Source: Phycomyces nitens (Eukaryota > Mucoromycota > Mucoromycetes > Mucorales > Phycomycetaceae). Taken from it: 64,000 nt of DNA. The stretch lies in contig JAHRBC010000001.1 in the NCBI GenBank assembly GCA_022702545.1, positions 4,526,001 through 4,590,000 of the forward strand, in the 5' to 3' direction. Made by a program: the position numbers and the translations under genes. This document shows, one piece after another, positions 35,264 to 48,830 of the stretch. The notes under the pieces were generated by a model. It saw only the letters and a program-made list of their open reading frames with translations, ran no database searches and was not told the DNA's origin. Within the stretch, counting starts at the first letter, position 1. Each line of letters begins with the position of its first letter.

Positions 35264-35899
35264 AATAACAAGATGGACACACAAAAAATAAAGAAAAAAA
35301 AAGTCTGGTGTATAAGAGAAAGACGTGTGATACGTGCTTTGCCTTTGTCGCTCTTTATCACAGCAGTCCAACTGTTCTCCTCCTCCCCCCAAAAAAAATA
35401 CCCCTTGTTACGTCAGTCGATCTCTTTTGTTTTGACCATGGACTAAAACCTGGTTTTAATGGGACATTAAATATCCAAGGTGTGTTATTTTGCTTATACT
35501 CTCTATCGATTGCCTGAATTTATAAGCAACTCGAGGTAATTCCTACCAAGACGTGTACAATTAATCATAGATAAATTAAACCCTGATTTATCTTTGGGTT
35601 TATATATATATATTATCTCTGAGGGATCTATTGGTTTTATATCCAACAGTCTTTGATAATATTGGGCGTTTACTAGGCTCTGTCAATGCATGCTTTAACG
35701 TGAAACTTTAACATGTCAAGAAAGCGATGATAAAGACGTGTGATTGGCTGCATGAAATGTTAGCGTCATCAGTCACAAAGTATGTTGTCGGAGTATAAAA
35801 TGCATTTGACCCTTCAGCATGTTTGGAGACAAATTGACAACTGAACACTGTTCTTTCTCACTTAAAATTGATTATAGGCGTTGTTCTTAGGGAACACTT

Positions 35900-36000
35900 T
35901 ATGAAGTGCAAGAGATTCCACAGAATACTTTCAGTGTTCCGGCAAAAAAGCTTGGTTGTGACTACTTGGGTTTTGTCCGGCTCGCGTTTAAATATTGGTC
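35900..36000 (+). repeat. Diverged direct repeat, copy 1
   Basis: Shares with 36706-36810 the blocks TTTCA-TGTTCC-GCAAAAAA, ACTACTTGG-TTTTGTCC and GCTCGCGT-TA in the same order and spacing, perhaps three quarters identical overall. Class unknown. Confidence 0.7.
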
Positions 36001-36705
36001 TTGTATAGCCATGTCTCCTAAAACAACAGTTCTTATTCTCTCTTTTCTTTTTCGTGGAAAAATATTATGAAATGTTTGAAAACCATTTGTCTCTTATAGA
36101 CAATGTTGTTATTAGAGGCATCTGAGGATTCAGAGTTTTTACAACTCTCATTTTAAAAATAAAAGAAAATATTGTTATTCTTCCCAATCCAAGCAGCAAA
36201 TAAAATAGTAATAAATTTACCTATCTTTAAAGCAATAGACTTCCTCATGAAGAACACCTATTACCATGCCAAGCGGTAATGCCTCGATTCTTCATTTTAT
36301 TTTACTTTATTTTTTTACTCTTTTATCCCTTTGTTTTTTCTTTTGTTGGCTAGCGAGTAAAAAATCATTCCTCGTCCTTATACTTTTTATCTGCCTACGA
36401 AGCGTGCTTACTGCAAAATAAAGACTCCACGACCGATCTCTAGTTACTCTTTGATATTGAGTATTACAGGTTAACTTCCTAGGAAAAATTACACCGTGTA
36501 TATATACGCTTTACACTTCAACAGTGATAACCAGCCATTGCACAATAGACGCTGAATTACAAAGGAATTTTAGAATAACAAGTACGAGCGCTGCTCGTAA
36601 CAAGTATATAAACCACCATAATATTCTTTATTTAATAAATAATACTCTTACAGTATAAGTTTTCTATTCTATTTATCTCATTTTCCGTTAATCTCAAGGG
36701 GGCAT

Positions 36706-36810
36706 CTATAAAGTACAGGATGCTACACAATATATTTTCACTGTTCCAGCAAAAAAAAAAGGCTTTAGTATAACTACTTGGCTTTTGTCCAGCTCGCGTC
36801 TAGACATTTT
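36706..36810 (+). repeat. Diverged direct repeat, copy 2
   Basis: Partner of 35900-36000, about 800 bp downstream in the same orientation. Confidence 0.7.
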
Positions 36811-37944
36811 TTACGCGACAAGATTTATTGAATTGCCCAAATCAAGTCTTACCTCCTATTGAAAAGAGATATATTGGAGATATATTGACGCACATATAAG
36901 TGTATGAGACATGGGAATAAAGGGACTTTTTTGAGGCACCCACGTAAACAAAAGTAAAGGCAATGCTGTCAAAAACGGCTTTTCATTATGTTTTCTAAAT
37001 TGCAGCCAAAGCATGGTATTAAATATGTGGGGAGGATGGAGGGAACTCAAGGACATAGAAGGCGTGAAGGAGTGTAGATGGGTTGGTCGGAGGCTGGGGT
37101 ATCCATCTTGGTATTACCAAAGCTCACTCTCACTTACTCTGGGCTTGCTAGAGATTGAAAGGAGAAAGAAGCGGTCACTTAACATGCATTCTTGTTCCAC
37201 GATGCTTGGTCTATGCGTTTTGTTTCATACTCCGTTAACAAACATATATACTCCACTAACAAGCCTTTTAATACAAGGCGACCAACAATAAAGAACTGGA
37301 AGATAAACAGTGAAAAAAAGGGGGGCTATAGTTTGCCACTACAGCGATATTCTGTAATTATAAATGAGATTATAGCTACATATAGCTGTATTCCACTTTC
37401 ATGACTGTATATAGGCTCACAAACCTTGCTAAGCTTTTTGTAAAAAAAAAACACGGGTCATTAATGGTACTCTCAAAATCAACTAAAGTTCCAGGCACGA
37501 CATATAGCCTAATATAAACTTTTTTTTTGATCCAATTTGTTCATTGGGTACTTGTGGACCACTTAATATCCATAATAATCCTAGCCCTAATCCTTGTTTG
37601 AATGCAGTAGCATTCGACCGAGAGTCCAGGCTTATTTACACCAGCAAGTAATTTAAGCAGTCTCTTGCTGAATATCCTACTGAAAACCAAGTCGTTCAAC
37701 AGAATGGTACACCTTGGAATACAGTGTGTCCGTTTGTCTTTACTAAACCACCTTGTTTACTCTGATACATCTTGACCCATCTATATCATCAAACCAGCAA
37801 TATTTTTATCTTAACCGTACATACACACGCGTGTGTATTTCTTATATGATTATTTGCACCAACATTCAACTCAATATCTCTTTATGCCCCGTGTGCAAAA
37901 ATGAATAGGAAAGGAAAATGTATGTATGTATGTATGTGTGTAAA

Positions 37945-39747
37945 TTAAAGCATCACCAATCCAACCTTTTGGCGCTTGACATCAGGACATTTCCAATTGT
38001 ACAGGTAATAGTTGAGATGGCCATCTCCAGGGCCAAACTTTTGCTCGTCAACATAAAGCGAGTTGTCCATCAAATCCAGGGTATTAACAACATCAAAGTT
38101 GGCCTTTTTCGCGAGTGTGAGTGCATCGGCAATCAGAGCATTGAGTCTCTTTCGAATATATTTGATTTCATCCGTAGGAGTCTTCTTGGCCGACTCGGGT
38201 ACATCAATGGCATAATAGAACATGTAGGCTGCATTGAGAGTAGAGTGCTTGGGGTTGTTGATGACTGAGCTTGGCAGGGAGTAGAAGGAGAACATGTCGG
38301 TAATCTTTTTTGTCTCGGGATTCTGGACCACATAACTCCACACGACATCTTTGTGGGGGCAGATCCAATGCTCAACATCTTCAACTGTCTCAAATGCAAC
38401 CGCAAAATCAAATCTTTCGAGGTACTTGTTCAACAAAACTCGTACTTCTGGTGCATCCTCAACCTTCATTTCTCTCAGTCCAACTGTTGATGTGATGTCA
38501 GGGACCTTGTAGTGCTTGATCATACGAGTCAAGGTAGATTTGGCAGGAATACGAGAGAAGTTGCACTCGACCAGCTTTTTGGGGTTGAGCGACCGATGGT
38601 AGTAGCTGAAGTTTTTTTTTATATCAATCTAATGCCCTTTTCCAATCGATCTATTGTCTACTTACCGACAAGTGGCCACTGGTTTAGGCAAGACAATACC
38701 GGCTGTGTAGACAGCCTGGAAGATGCCTTCAAGATGACTCTTGCGGGTGATTTCTTTGATAAGAACAGGAGCAAGACGCTTGGCTCTCAGTTTCTTGTGG
38801 ATACACAAAAAGTTGACTTCAACCAAGGGCTGGGTACTATTTTTTTTTCAAGGGTTGTTAATGTAACCATGTTCAGAGTCCCTTTTCTCCCAATACTCAC
38901 ACGTTATAAGTTCTCATGTCAGCAGGAATTCCACTAATAAAAGCGACCAGCTTCTTGTTGGAGGCCACCCGCACACCAATATGCCAAGATTTTCTCCACT
39001 TTGGAGGTTGAAGTGCCCTGTGAATATATGAATATCCAATATCTACAATCACCCATCATCTTTAGACACCATTCAATTTACCACTTTAAGAAACTGGCAG
39101 AGTAATCGAATCTAAACTGAGCATCATCGTCTTCCACATAGTTCATTGTCAAGAGCTCATACAATTCCTTGAGCTGTATAATAAAATGACATTAGTCCAA
39201 ACGCATTTTCCTTGGACAGCCATAAACCCTTTTCTTCTTCTTCTCCTTACCTCTTTGTCACTATTCATGTCAACCTCACACCATTCGAAATCCTTGGGCA
39301 GAGTGGGTGCATTTTTTTGTACCTGATCGATAGGAATCGAAGGTTCGATAGGTCCAACAGCTGTCACAAGCTCATCTAGACACACCAAGACTTGTGAGTT
39401 CTTTCTGGCCCGTTTATAATATAAATAAATAGATGGCTGCACTGCTCACCATGTTTGGGCACAGGTTGGGTATTCCAAAACTTGTGGTCGCCCATCTCTT
39501 TCTTGTGTGCATTCTTTAGTTGACCGGATTGTTCCATCAGAGCGAGATTCTGCATCATTGCCTGGATCTTTTGGCGCATCGCGTCTTCATTCTGGGATGC
39601 TGCTGGATCATTCGAGGCAGATTGCTTGCCCTTGATGAGGTTTTGAAGTTCCTTTGTCTGGGACTTTTTGACAAGCTTTTCGACCTTTGCGGTCAGGCGA
39701 GCGAGTTCTTCCTCGTCTACCTTTGGTGTTTCAGCTTTTTTGCTCAT
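37945..39747 (-). CDS. NMT1: Glycylpeptide N-tetradecanoyltransferase (N-myristoyltransferase)
   Basis: Transfers myristate from myristoyl-CoA to N-terminal glycine of proteins such as Arf GTPases. Seven or so exons. The N-terminus is basic and Lys/Gln-rich ([18 protein letters not shown] ...), followed by [45 protein letters not shown], the CoA-binding segment [39 protein letters not shown] and, in the peptide-binding half, [28 protein letters not shown] and [15 protein letters not shown]. It ends VGLVML, and the family uses the free C-terminal carboxylate of that leucine as the catalytic base, so the true end is intact. Start ATG 39747, stop at 37945-37947. No anomalies seen. Confidence 0.95.
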
Positions 39748-40843
39748 GTTGATCCACTGTGATTATAAAATAGGTCGTAATAGACAGACGCGTGTGCGAG
39801 GTTGTTACTAGCTATTACAAATCGGTATAATATAAAAAGTTGAGTATGACGGGGTTTGTTTTCGGGATTTGAATATTTTATAAACTGATTATTTTATTGA
39901 TGACGCAATAAAATTTAGTAAACAAAATCAAGTGTGATTAAACGTGTTTTGGGATCAAATAATATATATATACATATATATATGCATGCTGCTCTCTTAC
40001 AATCACATCATTGAAAGGCAAGTAGGACAAGAAATGACTTTAGAAGTGCAGAAAGATGGATACTATAAAACCCACATATAAAAAAAAAATTGGAATGGTT
40101 TTTGAACTCTCTTGTTCCACGCGAAACATACATGGGAGCCATTTGGATGCATGGAATATGTATACATTTCAATTTCTACCAAGTATCTTGTTACACATTC
40201 TTTGTTTGTGCCTATTCCCGAGGTAGAATAGATTCAAACAAGAAAATGTCTCTTTCCCTTTATTTTGTAGAAAAAGAAAAGTACAAACCCCGGGACTGTA
40301 CGACAATGAAAGAACGCGCTAGAAAGCAAAAAATGGGCAAGATTGTTTAGCGTTTTATTAGTCATTTTTCAAGGTAAATAAAGAAAAATAAGCCATGGAA
40401 GCTTAAAGGGATATATAGGATAAATGCCATTTTGAAAAGATCAACCGCCAATGAGAAACTTTAACTTTGTGAAATGAAAAAGGCACACGCACAATGTTTT
40501 TTTTATTACATATATGTATAATATATATATATAAACAAATATAAACAAGTATATTTAAGAGGAAGGGGAATTGAATGAGAGAATGAAGATGATTTATAGA
40601 GTGCATTGTGTGATATATACACATGGATATATGTGAATGAAGGGAAATAACAGAATAAGAATATACACTCGAGAATAGAACAAGTAATAATGATAATAAT
40701 AATAACAACAAAAGAAATAGAGATATAAAAGTATACAAGGAAAGGTATAGGATTATTTAAGCTCTGCTTTTCTTTTTCTTTTTTAAAAAAAAGAGAAACA
40801 AAGATGAAATACATTTTTTTTAAAAAAGGTGGTGGGAACGGAT
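39748..40843. other. Intergenic region NMT to STE12
   Basis: About 1.1 kb. AT-rich with ATATAT tracts (39962-39983, 40515-40535); probably 5' DNA of NMT and 3' DNA of STE12. No gene seen. Confidence 0.5.
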
Positions 40844-42916
40844 TTAGAAGCGAATAAGGGCATCTGTGGGCCTCATGGTCGATCGGTTGTGAGTATCGAT
40901 ATGGTAATTGAATCCAGAAGTAAGCATGCTTAGCCCGGGAGAGGAGCAGCCATAGTCTTCATAAGGGTGTGGTGAACCATGCCCGGACTGGGAGATATGA
41001 AGGTAGAGATCACTGATCTGCTGGGACTGGCTAGGGCTGGCTGTCAGAGACTGTGGTGAGGATGATGAGGATGAAAGCTCGTATCCAGTTCTGATTTCGT
41101 TGGTACAGTCGTGCATGTAATCAATGTCCTTTACATAGGATGGCAGTGGAGACTCTTCTTCTTTTTTGCAGTCCATGGCGGTTTTTTGGTACTCAAGCTG
41201 GTCAAATGCTGAGTCGAGCACATCGTTCTCTGATGGATAGCAGATATCATCAAGAGGGTAGATGGCGGAAGTATATGAAAGCATATATGTCGGGCTTGGC
41301 AAGAACCCATCGCGATAAAACAGATCATCTTCATCTTCCACAATCGGTTCGTGTACCTTTGTCCGAACAGGTGTAGAAGTGCAAGAAGAGGCAGTTGAGG
41401 TGAACGTGGATCCTGACAGAGATGGAATCGGGTTCACCCAATCCTCCCCATCAGACTCTCTGTCTAGTGGCTCTGTTTTGATCCAGTCGGGGTGTTTGGT
41501 GGTCGTGTCGGGTGTATTGGTGCTGTCATGGTGATAGGATGGGTTGCCATGGAGACCCTTGAGTGACATATTTTCCTGAGTGGGCGAAAATTGCTCCAGC
41601 GTGTCGTCGCTGCTGTCATCATCTTCCTTGTCTGTACCTTCATCACTACTATCGCTTGCAAATACATGGTGTCTTCGCTCATGTGTTTTTTTGTGCTGGG
41701 CCAGATTATCAGAGCGTGAGAACCGCTTGCCACAAACGTTGCATAGATAAGGGCGCTCCATTGTGTGGGTGCGAAGGTGGCGCTTGAGATGCTCCAGGCG
41801 TCTAAAATCTTTTCCACAGGATGGGAAAGGACAAAAGTAAGACCGAAGCACTTCATCCGAGGAACCGCGTCGAGAGAGGGGTCTGTCATAAGGAGACCAT
41901 CGGGAGCGTATCATGAGAGAGGCGTCGGTTGGGTCGGGTACGGGATGGGACTGGAAGCTGGCAAGACTAGATGGGTGACGGGTAGACTTTCTACGGCGCT
42001 GTTTGTACATGGGTGAGCCTTCGAACAGTGAAAACTGGCCAAAGATGCTGTGGGCCATGCGAGTAAGCGAACTCTCGGTGGGTGAGCGAGGTTCGGACCA
42101 TTCTTCTGGTGCTGTAGTTGTCGATGGCTGTGGTTGTTTTGTGAGCGGAGAAGTGGACTCTTTGGCGGACAACGAAGGTGAGGGCATTCCTGTTGAGGAT
42201 GCAGATCCGCGCGGGCTGTTACTGTTACTATTGTTGTTGCTGCTGCTGCTGCTGTTGTTGTTGTTGTTGTTGTTATTGGCTGTGCGCCCTGAAAGACAGG
42301 CCTCGAGCTCAATATTGCACAGCAATGTGCGTCTAAACTCGTCAAACATAGCCTGTGTTGCGTCGAGAGTGATGGTGTTTGCTGGGTAGGCCACTGCAAC
42401 CGACGTAACTTCCTGGGATAGTTTTTCTCGCTTTAGGTCGCGTTCGAGAGCATCTAAGAAAAGACGGTCGTGTGGGACAGACTGCCAAAAGAAGACCTTT
42501 TGCTTTTTTTGGGTTCGGATGCAGTTGTGGCGGTACAAGAGATCTAGGAAACTAGACTTGGGTTCCTCGAGCGTCGCATCGGTCCCCGGCTTGAGGTTGC
42601 GGAGGTCACTGAAAATGCCCTCCTCGAATTTCTTTAGATTCGACACGGGTCTTCCGAATGCATGGAAGCGAAAGATAAGACAACGTACGATATCGGTGCC
42701 GGTTATAAAGTGGGTTGCGTTCCACTGGACGCATGAAATAGAATCACCGTTGGGAAGGAGGTGACGCTTGATGGGCGGCTGACCTTCAATGGTCACAAAG
42801 TCAATGGGTGCATTGGCCAAGAAGTCTTTGAGTTGGTCAATTTGCTCAAGGCGAGTGTTGATGTCTTGCTCGTTTGGAATGTTTGGGTGAGTTTCGCGGA
42901 AGGTTGTTGTTGCCAT
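40844..42916 (-). CDS. STE12: Ste12-type transcription factor with two C2H2 fingers
   Basis: Target of the mating/invasion MAP kinase cascade. Intronless, 690 residues. The N-terminal STE12 homeodomain-like region is clear ([84 protein letters not shown]). An Asn/Ser run (about residues 214-238, encoded at 42210-42280) and Ser/Pro-rich segments follow. The two C2H2 fingers are [20 protein letters not shown] and [19 protein letters not shown], as in filamentous fungi; budding-yeast Ste12 lacks them. The C-terminal half is acidic and Ser/Thr-rich. Length is normal for the class. The lack of introns contrasts with most neighbours. Confidence 0.95.
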   Translation of the reverse strand: MATTTFRETHPNIPNEQDINTRLEQIDQLKDFLANAPIDFVTIEGQPPIKRHLLPNGDSISCVQWNATHFITGTDIVRCLIFRFHAFGRPVSNLKKFEEGIFSDLRNLKPGTDATLEEPKSSFLDLLYRHNCIRTQKKQKVFFWQSVPHDRLFLDALERDLKREKLSQEVTSVAVAYPANTITLDATQAMFDEFRRTLLCNIELEACLSGRTANNNNNNNNSSSSSNNNSNSNSPRGSASSTGMPSPSLSAKESTSPLTKQPQPSTTTAPEEWSEPRSPTESSLTRMAHSIFGQFSLFEGSPMYKQRRRKSTRHPSSLASFQSHPVPDPTDASLMIRSRWSPYDRPLSRRGSSDEVLRSYFCPFPSCGKDFRRLEHLKRHLRTHTMERPYLCNVCGKRFSRSDNLAQHKKTHERRHHVFASDSSDEGTDKEDDDSSDDTLEQFSPTQENMSLKGLHGNPSYHHDSTNTPDTTTKHPDWIKTEPLDRESDGEDWVNPIPSLSGSTFTSTASSCTSTPVRTKVHEPIVEDEDDLFYRDGFLPSPTYMLSYTSAIYPLDDICYPSENDVLDSAFDQLEYQKTAMDCKKEEESPLPSYVKDIDYMHDCTNEIRTGYELSSSSSSPQSLTASPSQSQQISDLYLHISQSGHGSPHPYEDYGCSSPGLSMLTSGFNYHIDTHNRSTMRPTDALIRF

Positions 42917-43499
42917 GGTGATATCGATACTGTGAAGAGAAAGAATGAATACAGGGTTGCAAGGTAGCTAGCTATATATTCTAACCTGGCAAAGGTGGTA
43001 TAAAAGTAAAGATATATATATGTACGTGTATGTATGTATGTATATATATATATATAAATCAATAAATATATATATATATGTATGTATATGTATACACACT
43101 TTTGAGTTTTTTAATGAAGAGGAGCCTCTTTTAATGAGACTTTTGTTTGATATTCAAGAATAAAGATGAGAAAAAGGAAGAGAAGATGCGACCAAAAGAG
43201 CATGTTTATATAGTGACAATAAACCGCTCAATTTTTTTTTATGTGTGTATTATATTTTGGATGCGAGGTCATCGGGATTTGTTTATTTGCCTCCTTCAAA
43301 CACTTCTTTGTGCTGTACAACCTCACCACTTTTTTTTTGTCTTTTTTTCTTTCTTTCCTTTTTTGTCTAAAGTGTCTCAAATTTTGTATGACGTCAGGTC
43401 TAATTCTGATAATTGAGATTTTTAGTTGCATAAATGTGTCAAGCTCTTCTTTACACACTTTATTTTTACGCAATATCGTAATTCGAGAATATATAAAAA
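42917..43499. other. Divergent intergenic region STE12 and FAS1 gene
   Basis: 583 bp between divergent starts, with TATGTATATATATA tracts (43012-43095), C/T-rich sequence (43330-43370) and TATAAA at 43492 directly before the FAS1 ATG. Confidence 0.5.
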
Positions 43500-44033
43500 A
43501 TGCGCAGCTGGGTGTTCATCCTATCTCTACTAGCAATACTTGGGTTTGTAATGGCAGAAGCTCAAGATATCAAGTTACTCTATGAGCCAAATGCTCCTGA
43601 TTACCGTACTGTAGCCCAGCAGTCCCTGTTTGACAAACTAGCCCCGGACCCGTCTCTTTCTACCTTTCTCGACATCTTAACCCGGGTCGACGATATCTTT
43701 GATATGTTCAACAACACCGAGAGTGAACCTTTTACCGTATTCTGCCCAGTTAATTCAGCTTTTGGTGATCATGCTAATGGCGACATTAGAGCTAATCTCA
43801 AGTACTTTTTGCTTAACCATATTGTGCCGTCTGGGAAGCTGGACCAAAAGGACTTGCGCCACACTCAAAAGTTGAATACGATGCTCGAGGACCAAACCAT
43901 ACGGGTCCACCATCATGTCTTTCTACGCAAGACTGTCTTGAATGACAAGGCTACAGTTGATACCGCTGATCCTATTGAGGCCATTAATGGCATTGCTTAC
44001 CGTATTGACCAAGTTCTTCGCCCTGTAAAATAA
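43500..44033 (+). CDS. Secreted single-domain fasciclin (FAS1) protein
   Basis: Intronless, 177 residues. The N-terminus is a signal peptide (MRSWVFILSLLAILGFVMA with cleavage expected near AEA). One FAS1 domain follows: STFLDILTRVDDIFDMF, the H1-like EPFTVFCPVNSAF, NLKYFLLNHIVPSG (the conserved N-HI motif), and NGIAYRIDQVL at the end (H2-like). No GPI-anchor-like hydrophobic C-terminus, so it is probably free in the wall or medium. FAS1 proteins mediate adhesion; here no role can be told. TATAAA at 43492 is too close to the ATG for normal initiation. Confidence 0.85.
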   Translation: MRSWVFILSLLAILGFVMAEAQDIKLLYEPNAPDYRTVAQQSLFDKLAPDPSLSTFLDILTRVDDIFDMFNNTESEPFTVFCPVNSAFGDHANGDIRANLKYFLLNHIVPSGKLDQKDLRHTQKLNTMLEDQTIRVHHHVFLRKTVLNDKATVDTADPIEAINGIAYRIDQVLRPVK

Positions 44034-45644
44034 TATACACCTACATGATCTATTACTATTAAGAGGATTGGTTATTGGGGCAATATCAGAGAAAATAGTC
44101 GATAATAAAGCAATTTTTACATTGCCAAGGTTTTGCTTAGTATTATGATCTACCCAACAAATCTCCTTTGGGAGCCAAAGGGCCCCCCATTGATAAATCC
44201 AAAGGGACTCTAAATACAATGGCCCTGAAAAAAAAATGTATGATGAGCTCGGTTCAAAAGGTCTATAAGCAAAAGCATGATGTATCCTGCAGTTCTATTT
44301 GCAGATTTCTGGTAGAAAGTAAAGCTTCATCGGGAGTTTTCCCGCCACTGTCAAAGTATATAAACATTAGCATCATCGGCTTTGTTTCGTATTTTGGGAT
44401 TGTCAAAATAAATAGAGTCCACTGGAAAATGGCAAAGAATCAGACCATAGATCTGCTTGGTGAAGTCGGATGTTGCCTGGATACTATGATTATGATATTA
44501 TTATGGATCGTTTATTCCAATAATACATTTTCTAAAGCATCCAAATCTGAAGTTCAAATAGTGCAATATGTTTTTTCTCTATTGTTCAAATTGAATATTT
44601 TGTGGCGTATCCTAGCAACCTTGGACTAGTCTTGATTTGGCAGTCCCCGATGTTACCTCAAAATGTATTCCTTTTTTGAATTATTTTTTCTTGTGTGACA
44701 ATTATCAAAAAATATAATCGAAATACTCACATACCAAGAATAAATAAATAAATAATAATAATAATAATAATAATAATAAAGAAAATAGAGTCTGTTGGAA
44801 TGAGCCCCATGCACCTGGCACGAGATCAAATCTGCTTCAGTGTGATACAATTCATAGCTTCTTTTTTGTATCGCACTACAAGATATCACATACAAATGCT
44901 TACCTACATCATCATCATCATAATCATCATCAGTCGTGTAAGATTTGGACTTGTTACAATTATATTTTTACCTAGCTAGGATAAGCTATTATTTAAATCT
45001 CATCCCAGGTGCCGGGTTGCCCAAATACCGCTATCATCACAATTTATTTATAAAGGTTTCTAAACAGAACATCTTTAGGTTTCCATGTCCAAAGAGGAAG
45101 AAGAAGAATATGTATATATCTACATCTATATCTATCCATGTATAAAAATAAATTTATTAGGCTAGTAATAGAGCGGTTGCCATAGCAATTCTACTGTAGT
45201 GCAAATTATCCGTATGTAGACTAGGTTACTCTTGTGGTACACAAAAATAAAATACCTTTCTCTTGGTCCAAACACCACGGCAAAAAGAAGAAGGAGAAAA
45301 AAAAATAGTTATTTCATTCACACACACAATTATATATACATACAGATACACAAGATATCCATTATATGTAGTCTTTATTATCCATTCACAATCTTGTACT
45401 AGCAAAACAAATATATATATATATATAAAAAGTCTCTTAATTAAGAATAGTATCAAAGAACGGACGATGGAAGCAAATATATATATAATTAAGAATAAAA
45501 TAGAACTTCTTTCATGGATAGGGTCACTCGTAGCCGCTTTATTAACATTATAAATATATATATATATTAATAAAATACTACAATAGTAAGAATGTTTATT
45601 TATTTGTGGGTACAATAGCAATAATAATAATAATAATAATAACA

Positions 45645-45760
45645 ATAGAGTTTTGAAACAGATAAAAAAAAAAGTTTGCAGTATAGAAATCATCTTCACA
45701 TTCTTTTTAAATCAGGAAACTCTCTCTTATAGTCACATATTATTTTACATGAAAAAAAAA
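45645..45760 (+). repeat. Diverged direct repeat, copy 1
   Basis: Shares with 48708-48830 the ordered blocks TTTTGAAACAGAT, an A-rich tract, TTGCAGTA, ATCATTCACAT-like, AAATCAGGAAA and TCACAT-TATTTT. Confidence 0.6.
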
Positions 45761-48707
45761 GAAGCAGAAAAATCCAATTTACTAGAGAAAACCATGTTTC
45801 AGTTGGCCAGGACTGGTACAGAAAAAAAAACTCAAAATTACTTGAGCGTGTTATGGATGGTTTTTATGCCATTAACAGGTTAAAACAAGGCTTTTGAGCT
45901 GTCCTTGTATCCCTTTACCTTTGAGTTTGATATCATGATAAAGATTATTCTCGATTGATCTACAAATGAACGAGGTATCACTGGGTTGTTCAACATAAGC
46001 GTGACACCACCACATTCAACCATACACCTTTCTTCTGCTGTCTTCTTTTTGGCAGGTTGGACACATTGCTTGAACCTCACCCATAGTTGTAAGAATTTCT
46101 TTTTACAAGCCTTTTTTCTTGGAAGCTATAGACAGACTTGTTGACACAAAAAAGGATAGTATTCCCAAGGTATTCAGCTGATTATGACACACTTTAGTGA
46201 GGTTATTTATATGAAGAGCAACAGACAGCTATCTGTGTTGTATACTAGTGGTAATTCAATAATTAATAAAGTAACATTGTACATACAGTTCACGCTTTGC
46301 ACAATAATTCTTTTTTGGGTTGCCACATTTAATCAAAATAACGAATAAATGCCTCATAATTCTTGACCTTTAGTTGTTGTAATTGATATGAAACCTCAAA
46401 AATATTATTCTGAGCCATGTTGTTGGATAAAGTGAAGTTGAGAACTTTAAAAAATTGTATTTTAAACATTTAGTGAATAATAGATAAGATTTATACATAA
46501 ATGTTGGTTATTAATTTTCCAACCACGTTCAACATGTCAATGGTACCCAAAATAAAGGTGTTAGTCTTACCCTCGGGTACCCAGATATAAAAAAAAAAGG
46601 TTGTTATCACTAATGTTGAACAATGTGAAACTGTTATCATTATACTCATAGACCCCAAGATTTAACACTGTTTTGTATCTCCTGTGTCTTATCTTGAAAG
46701 TTTCTTGTCCAAAAATTGCTCAGGGAATCAAATAAAGAAAAGAGGCTTTATTGCTAGATTTATTAGGTTGTATAAATTTCCGTTATAATATCACTAGGCT
46801 ACATGTCTTGATTTTATTGAATAAGTAGTATATTTTTTCATTGAATTTTTTTTTGGATTTTGAAAATGGTTCAACCAGAATGTTCCCAACTATACTTTGA
46901 ATTTATTGCTCTATTAGTAATTCTGCATGTATGAAGATTTAATTGTTAATATTGATAGATTTTTATGCCCTTTTATGTTTCTTTGGGTGGTTAAATGTTG
47001 ATGGAGAATTGCGATTTAATAATGTTGCTCTGACACGCAGAAAGGTAAACCATGGGCACACTTTGATCATCAAGTATAAATATACACAACAAAAGCCTTG
47101 TCTCATGCCTATACGAGCTATATATACACACATATATATATATATGATCTTTCACTAAAACTGCATTATCTATAATAACAAATAAATTTTAATTGATATT
47201 TGGTAAACATGTAGTCTTTTTTTTTATTTATTCTTGGTGTATAGTAAAAAACGGTACTAATTATCTCATCTATAGATTGTAACATACTTTTTTTTCTCAA
47301 ACAGTATTTGGGCCATGACTCTCAACATCTAGCATCAATAGAAGATTCAATCCAGAATTTAATAAAGTATGTGCCCTGGCACTTGTAATTTATATTCATA
47401 TACACTTTTCTGATTTACTTGTAATTCTTATCAAGAAATATTATTGTCTACCTTTATAAATTCCAAATATTTATTTATTTTTCCATTTGGGGAATTCTGT
47501 AATATATATATTAAAAAAAGGCTTTACAAGACTTTTATGTTGGGGCTGTTCTTAATACCCACCAAAAGACCAATACATCATAACCGCCCTTAGTCTTTCC
47601 GTCCTTGTACACGCACCTTTGACAATTACCGATCATTATTTTAGATATATCTTATACCATACAAATATCAAGTAAGCAACGCCCCTTATATATATATTAA
47701 ATATCCCATCCTTGAGTATCATGCTTATGTGTCTTGTCTGCCTGGATAAGCTCCCGATATTGCATTTTGGTTGAATTTGCATTATTATAAAAGTAAACAT
47801 GAATAAAAACTTGAGTATCTGAAATATCTATAGATACCCTTGTTCAAACCCCATTTTTGCTATTCCAAGTAAGATGAGAGTTTATCTTTATGGGATCTTT
47901 CAACAAACCCAACAATATTCTAGCGTTTTAATAAACAAATAAACATTGTGTGGCCAACGAGAAAGTAGTATCTTTCACAATAAAACACTGGCAGTTTGAT
48001 AAATATTTCTCTTGGAAACATCTTTATTCTATGCATGTAAATAGGGCTGACCATCTGGAAGTTTCTTGATAGTTACAGACCTGGATTATTTGTGTTTTTA
48101 AGAATGTCACCGGTCGTGTTAAGTAGGGTACAAAGTCATTTTTTTTATCCTTGATGACATGTTTTATTCAGCTTTAATGCCTGTAGCTTTCATTTCACCT
48201 ATAATTACCTCTGTTTTAAATTTAGCCTTTTAGATATCTTTGTGATTGATTAAAGTTCACATTTGTCCAAAACTTACCTCTAGTGCACTGCTCATCACTC
48301 TACTAATATTGTAAATGCACGTCATTTATAAAGTATATCCCACCCAAAGTAACATGATACTTGGTTGAGTTCTACTGACTATTCTTATAGGACTTTATTG
48401 GTCTGTACAATGCGTGTATCGGGTTACTTGGCCCATTGTAAAGATTGACTCTTACTTTTTCTCGTCAAAGTATGCTTGCTATCTTGATGTTTGGTAATGA
48501 TATGTAGAATGTTCCAATGCTGATATAATACAGGCTCAAATGGCCCCAAGCAATAGATAATGATCAGAGTTGTCTCTGGGATTTTTTTTTGGGATATATT
48601 CCATAATAGGGGTTCTAATTCTCTTATTTTTGTCCTTATTATTTCAGTTGGCTTTTCTGCCAGTACGATGTCTGTTTATCAAGATAAACACCTTTTTGTA
48701 TTCTATT

Positions 48708-48830
48708 GATTTTTGAAACAGATGAAAAAAGAAGAAGAAGAAGACGTTGCAGTAATCATTCACATACTCTTTGCAAATCAGGAAAGCTTCTTTTACAATC
48801 ACATGGTATTTTGTAATAAAAGTTTAATTA
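48708..48830 (+). repeat. Diverged direct repeat, copy 2
   Basis: Same-strand partner of 45645-45760, about 3 kb away. Includes a short GAA tract absent from copy 1. Confidence 0.6.

Larger units (their letters stand above)
35264..37944. other. Intergenic region p47 to NMT with a diverged direct repeat
   Basis: 2.7 kb with no recognisable gene. A TATA-like AGTATAAAATGC lies at 35791. Contains two related segments (35900-36000 and 36706-36810) described separately. Confidence 0.5.
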
